From the NCBI GenBank assembly GCA_024642185.1, contig JAHEBR010000027.1, forward strand, positions 1-16,192: DNA of 16,192 nt. Direction: 5' to 3'. Origin of the DNA: Marivivens sp. GTDB taxonomy: Bacteria > Pseudomonadota > Alphaproteobacteria > Rhodobacterales > Rhodobacteraceae. Position 1 is the first letter of the stretch. Each line of letters starts with the position of its first letter. The notes beneath the pieces were generated by a model. The model was not told the origin of the DNA. It saw only the letters and a list, made by a program, of their open reading frames with translations, and did no database searches. The position numbers were made by a program, and so were the translations under genes. Below, in pieces: positions 13,774 through 16,192 of the stretch.

Positions 13774-15093
13774 CCGCGGTATGACAATCTCGGCCAAAAG
13801 CCCGCCCAAAGCCTCGCTCTCTCCCAGCCGCAAACTGCCCCCATGCAGCCGCGCCACATCGGCCACGATCGCCAGCCCAAGTCCCACGCCCGACCCCCGG
13901 TTCTGGTTGCGGGCCGGATCGAGCCGGGTGAAAGGCCGCATCGCCTCGTCGCGCTGGGCCTCGGGGATGCCGGGGCCGTTGTCCTCCACGCTGAAAATCA
14001 CCGTCCGTTCGGTCGCCCGCACGCCTACCTGCACCGCGTTTCCATAGCGCAGCCCGTTGCCGATCAGATTGTCGAGCGCGCGGCGCAGGGCCATCGGCCG
14101 GAGCGGCACAGACACCGCGCCTTCGACCAGCCCACCCACCGTAAGGCATACCGCCTGTCCGGCCCGCTCGGCATCCCCGATCACCTGCGCCAAGACCGCA
14201 GCGGGATCGGCTTCCTCCGGCCTGTCAGCCGCATCCTGCCGTCCGAACTCGAGGAAAGCATCCACCAGATGCTGCATATCCTCGACGTCCGAGAGCAAAG
14301 GCGCCGCCTCCTTCTCATCCATCAGCGACAGCGCCAGCCTCAATCGTGTCAGTGGCGTCCTGAGGTCATGTCCCACGCCCGAAAGCATCAGGCTCCGCGT
14401 CTGCGCCTGCCGCTCGATCCGCGCCCGCATCTCGAGGAATGTCGTCCCCGCAGCCCGAACTTCGGTCGCGCCAGTCGGTGTGAAGGGCACGCTGCGCCCT
14501 TTGCCGAACTCCGCCGCAGCCTCAGCCATGCGCTTGATGGGGCGGAGCTGATTGCGCAGGAAGAAGAATGCAATCAGAGTCAGGAAGGCACCCATCACCA
14601 GCATGATGACGATAAGTTGATGCGGATTGCTGGCCGCCACACGGGTCCGAGCAAAGTCGACGCCGACCGGGCCCCGCGCGGTTTGCAACAAGATTTTGAT
14701 TCTCGAGCCCTCTTCAAGATCCACTACGGCCACTTCAGGAACGGTCTCGAATATCCTTGTCATCGCGCGGCCCGAAAGGTCATACCATTGCACCACCGGC
14801 TTGACCGAGGCCGGATCCACGTCAAAGTCGGCCCTCATATTCATCGCCTGAGTAAAGGTCATCGCGAAGGCCTTTGCCTCCTCGTCATCGGCGGCACCAG
14901 CGACGCCAACTGCCAGATAGGCCAGTTCCTCGGCCACCGTCTCCGTCATCTGCCGCGTGACCCAGTCGTAGTGGCGCTGGATGAAAACGACCGAAACGAT
15001 CAACTGAACCGCGACGACCGGCATCAGAAGGATAAGCGTCGCCCGCCCATAAAGGCTGCGCGGCATGAATTGTTTGAGCCAGGCGAAAAACAT
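13771..15093 (-). CDS. EnvZ-like sensor histidine kinase
   Basis: A 440-residue inner-membrane sensor kinase with EnvZ-like size and layout. TM1 is at about 16-38, a periplasmic region at about 40-158, and TM2 at about 159-179. HAMP starts at 'RNQLRPIKRMAEAAAEFGKG'. The HisKA motif 'LSGVGHDLRTPLTRLRLAL' carries the phospho-acceptor His242. The ATPase boxes are N 'RALDNLIGNGLRYG' (Asn342, Asn346), G1 'DNGPGIP' (Asp371), and G2 'GSGVGLGLAI'. All catalytic residues are present. The start is at 15093; an ATG at 15066 (MPRSLYGRATLILL) is an alternative, since AGG sits only two bases before the first. No response regulator adjoins it here. The frame stays open upstream to 16059 antisense to the MBL gene, which is a GC-bias artefact. 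The signal sensed is unknown. Confidence 0.92.
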   Translation of the reverse strand: MFFAWLKQFMPRSLYGRATLILLMPVVAVQLIVSVVFIQRHYDWVTRQMTETVAEELAYLAVGVAGAADDEEAKAFAMTFTQAMNMRADFDVDPASVKPVVQWYDLSGRAMTRIFETVPEVAVVDLEEGSRIKILLQTARGPVGVDFARTRVAASNPHQLIVIMLVMGAFLTLIAFFFLRNQLRPIKRMAEAAAEFGKGRSVPFTPTGATEVRAAGTTFLEMRARIERQAQTRSLMLSGVGHDLRTPLTRLRLALSLMDEKEAAPLLSDVEDMQHLVDAFLEFGRQDAADRPEEADPAAVLAQVIGDAERAGQAVCLTVGGLVEGAVSVPLRPMALRRALDNLIGNGLRYGNAVQVGVRATERTVIFSVEDNGPGIPEAQRDEAMRPFTRLDPARNQNRGSGVGLGLAIVADVARLHGGSLRLGESEALGGLLAEIVIPR

Positions 15094-15132
15094 ACCTAAA
15101 GCTAGCCGTGGAACAGATCGGAAGAAAGCGTC

Positions 15133-16035
15133 ATGACAGACGGCACGCGCCCCGAAGCCGGAAATCTCGAAGACCTCGGCGACGGGATCGCGCGGGTTCT
15201 GGCCCCGAACCCCTCGCCCATGACCTTTTGGGGCACCAACAGCTATCTCTTGGGCGACAGATCCGTTGCGGTTATCGATCCCGGCCCCTCTAGCCCCGCG
15301 CACTTCGAGGCGCTCCTGAGGGCGATCGGCGGCCGAAAGGTCAGCCATATCCTTGTCACCCACAGCCACGTCGACCATTCTCCCCTCGCCCGTCCGCTGG
15401 CAAAAGCGACAGGGGCGCCCGTTCTGGCTTTTGGCGACAGCCGCGCTGGCCGGAGCCCTGCGATGGACCAGCTCGCCGCGCAAGGGCTTGCTGGAGGCGG
15501 CGAAGGTGTCGATCCCGATTTCGCGCCGGATATACTCCTCGCCGATGGAGGCGTGGTCGAGGGCGACGAATGGACGCTCGAGGCCTTCCACACCCCCGGC
15601 CATTTCGGCAATCACCTCTGCCTGCGACACGGCAACGATCTTTTCTCGGGCGATCACGTCATGGGCTGGGCCAGCTCGCTCGTCTCGCCGCCCGACGGCG
15701 ATCTGACCGATTTCATGGCCTCGACCCAACGCCTGACCAAGATCGGCGCCGCCCGCGCCCTGCCCGGCCACGGCGATCCGGTCGAGGCGCTCGACGCCCG
15801 CCTGCGCTGGCTGATCGGCCACCGCCTGTCGCGCGAAGCGCAGATCCTCGACGCCCTCGCCGCTGGCCCCGCCACCTGCGAGGCGCTCACCGCCGTGATC
15901 TATACCGACGTCGCCCCCGCGCTCCTGCCCGCCGCGGCGCGCAACGTCTTTGCCCATCTCGTCGATCTGGCGGGTCGCGGAGCCGTCGCCGCGACCCCCG
16001 AACTCTCTGTTAATGCTACGTTTTCCAAGACTTGA
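15133..16035 (+). CDS. MBL-fold metallo-hydrolase, LACTB2-like
   Basis: A 300-residue metallo-beta-lactamase-fold hydrolase with a C-terminal winged-helix tail, the layout of LACTB2-like proteins. The metal motif is 'THSHVDHS' (His77, His79, Asp81, His82). His157 in 'FHTPGHFGNHL', Asp174 in 'LFSGDHVMG' and His213 in 'LPGHGD' complete a two-metal site. Residues about 225-295 ('HRLSREAQILDALAAGPATC') match the BLACT winged helix. Human LACTB2 is an endoribonuclease, but bacterial substrates are unsettled, so only hydrolase is claimed. GGAAGAAAG lies about six to eight bases before the ATG. It is divergent from the kinase with a 39-base gap, and tRNA-Asn follows after 81 bases with no clear terminator between. 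Confidence 0.92.
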   Translation: MTDGTRPEAGNLEDLGDGIARVLAPNPSPMTFWGTNSYLLGDRSVAVIDPGPSSPAHFEALLRAIGGRKVSHILVTHSHVDHSPLARPLAKATGAPVLAFGDSRAGRSPAMDQLAAQGLAGGGEGVDPDFAPDILLADGGVVEGDEWTLEAFHTPGHFGNHLCLRHGNDLFSGDHVMGWASSLVSPPDGDLTDFMASTQRLTKIGAARALPGHGDPVEALDARLRWLIGHRLSREAQILDALAAGPATCEALTAVIYTDVAPALLPAAARNVFAHLVDLAGRGAVAATPELSVNATFSKT

Positions 16036-16099
16036 AGAAAAACGCACCGCGCGACACATTTTTCACCATAACCCTCTGGACGCCGCACCGACCCATTGC

Positions 16100-16105
16100 T
16101 ATACG
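16100..16105 (+). promoter_or_regulatory. Candidate -10 box of tRNA-Asn
   Basis: TATACG sits 11 bases before the tRNA, at a distance that suits a short leader. A convincing -35 element is not visible at the right spacing. Confidence 0.3.
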
Positions 16106-16116
16106 ACCCCCCGTGT

Positions 16117-16191
16117 TCCGGCGTAGCTCAGCGGTAGAGCAGTTGACTGTTAATCAATTGGTCGTAGGTTCGATCCCTACCGCCGGAGCCA
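16117..16191 (+). tRNA. tRNA-Asn (anticodon GTT)
   Basis: A complete 75-base cloverleaf with encoded CCA. The acceptor is TCCGGCG/CGCCGGA with discriminator G73, the D arm GCTCAGCGGTAGAGC, and the anticodon arm TTGACTGTTAATCAA with GTT at 16149-16151. The T arm is GTAGG-TTCGATC-CCTAC. The anticodon arm is the standard bacterial asparagine form. It ends one base before the window edge. Confidence 0.97.
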
Positions 16192-16192
16192 A

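Noticed and set aside
13675..15099. Plus-strand open frame of 474 codons starting inside the tRNA
   Set aside because: It is antisense to the sensor kinase and begins within the tRNA gene; the composition is shadow-like.
15094..16059. Long upstream extension of the kinase frame (762 codons in total)
   Set aside because: The extension is antisense to the MBL hydrolase, which has a complete metal-binding site; the kinase homology begins at 15093.
1..16192. Mobile elements, CRISPR arrays, prophage or defence systems
   Set aside because: No transposase, integrase, phage structural gene, regularly spaced repeats or known defence domain is visible; the two tRNAs carry no nearby integrase or obvious attachment-site duplication.

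Overview
The window looks like chromosomal DNA of an alphaproteobacterium of the Rhodobacteraceae (Roseobacter group). The grounds are high GC, a DUF1476 F1-ATPase inhibitor beside purC/purS, corrinoid methyltransferase modules encoded as separate proteins, a PA0069-type radical SAM protein, a Hint_2 protein, and GC-rich repeats ending in a CCCCCGGAGTATTT-like core. I see no transposase, integrase, phage gene, CRISPR array or defence cassette. This is dense housekeeping DNA.

Layout. Positions 1-2163 are all minus strand: the start of a zinc-type alcohol dehydrogenase, an EamA/DMT exporter, purS and purC. Divergent from purC is the DUF1476 gene (2313-2630), closed by a strong terminator. An MprF-like aminoacyl-phosphatidylglycerol synthase (2776-4680) follows and overlaps a homocysteine S-methyltransferase (4652-5668). 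A head-to-head pair of REP-like hairpins separates the latter from a convergent radical SAM gene (5817-6911). Then come a stand-alone B12-binding corrinoid protein (7121-7822), a terminator and a DUF1638 gene (7923-8552). Next are sufE (minus), a small lipoprotein (plus), rnd (minus), a Hint-domain protein (plus), purN-purM (minus, coupled by a GTGA overlap), a tRNA with anticodon CAT, a third REP-like copy, an EnvZ-like sensor kinase (minus), an MBL-fold hydrolase (plus), and tRNA-Asn(GTT) at the right edge.

How the genes work together. purS, purC, purM and purN supply four steps of IMP synthesis from two separate operons. The homocysteine methyltransferase, the corrinoid protein and probably the DUF1638 protein look like pieces of a split cobalamin-dependent methionine synthase; the pterin-binding and reactivation modules are not in the window. 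This is the most system-like signal here. It is partly described in relatives, with the DUF1638 role the least settled part. Genes alternate strand often, and several converge with overlapping or touching 3' ends. Two convergent pairs share one CTAG tetranucleotide as both stop codons.
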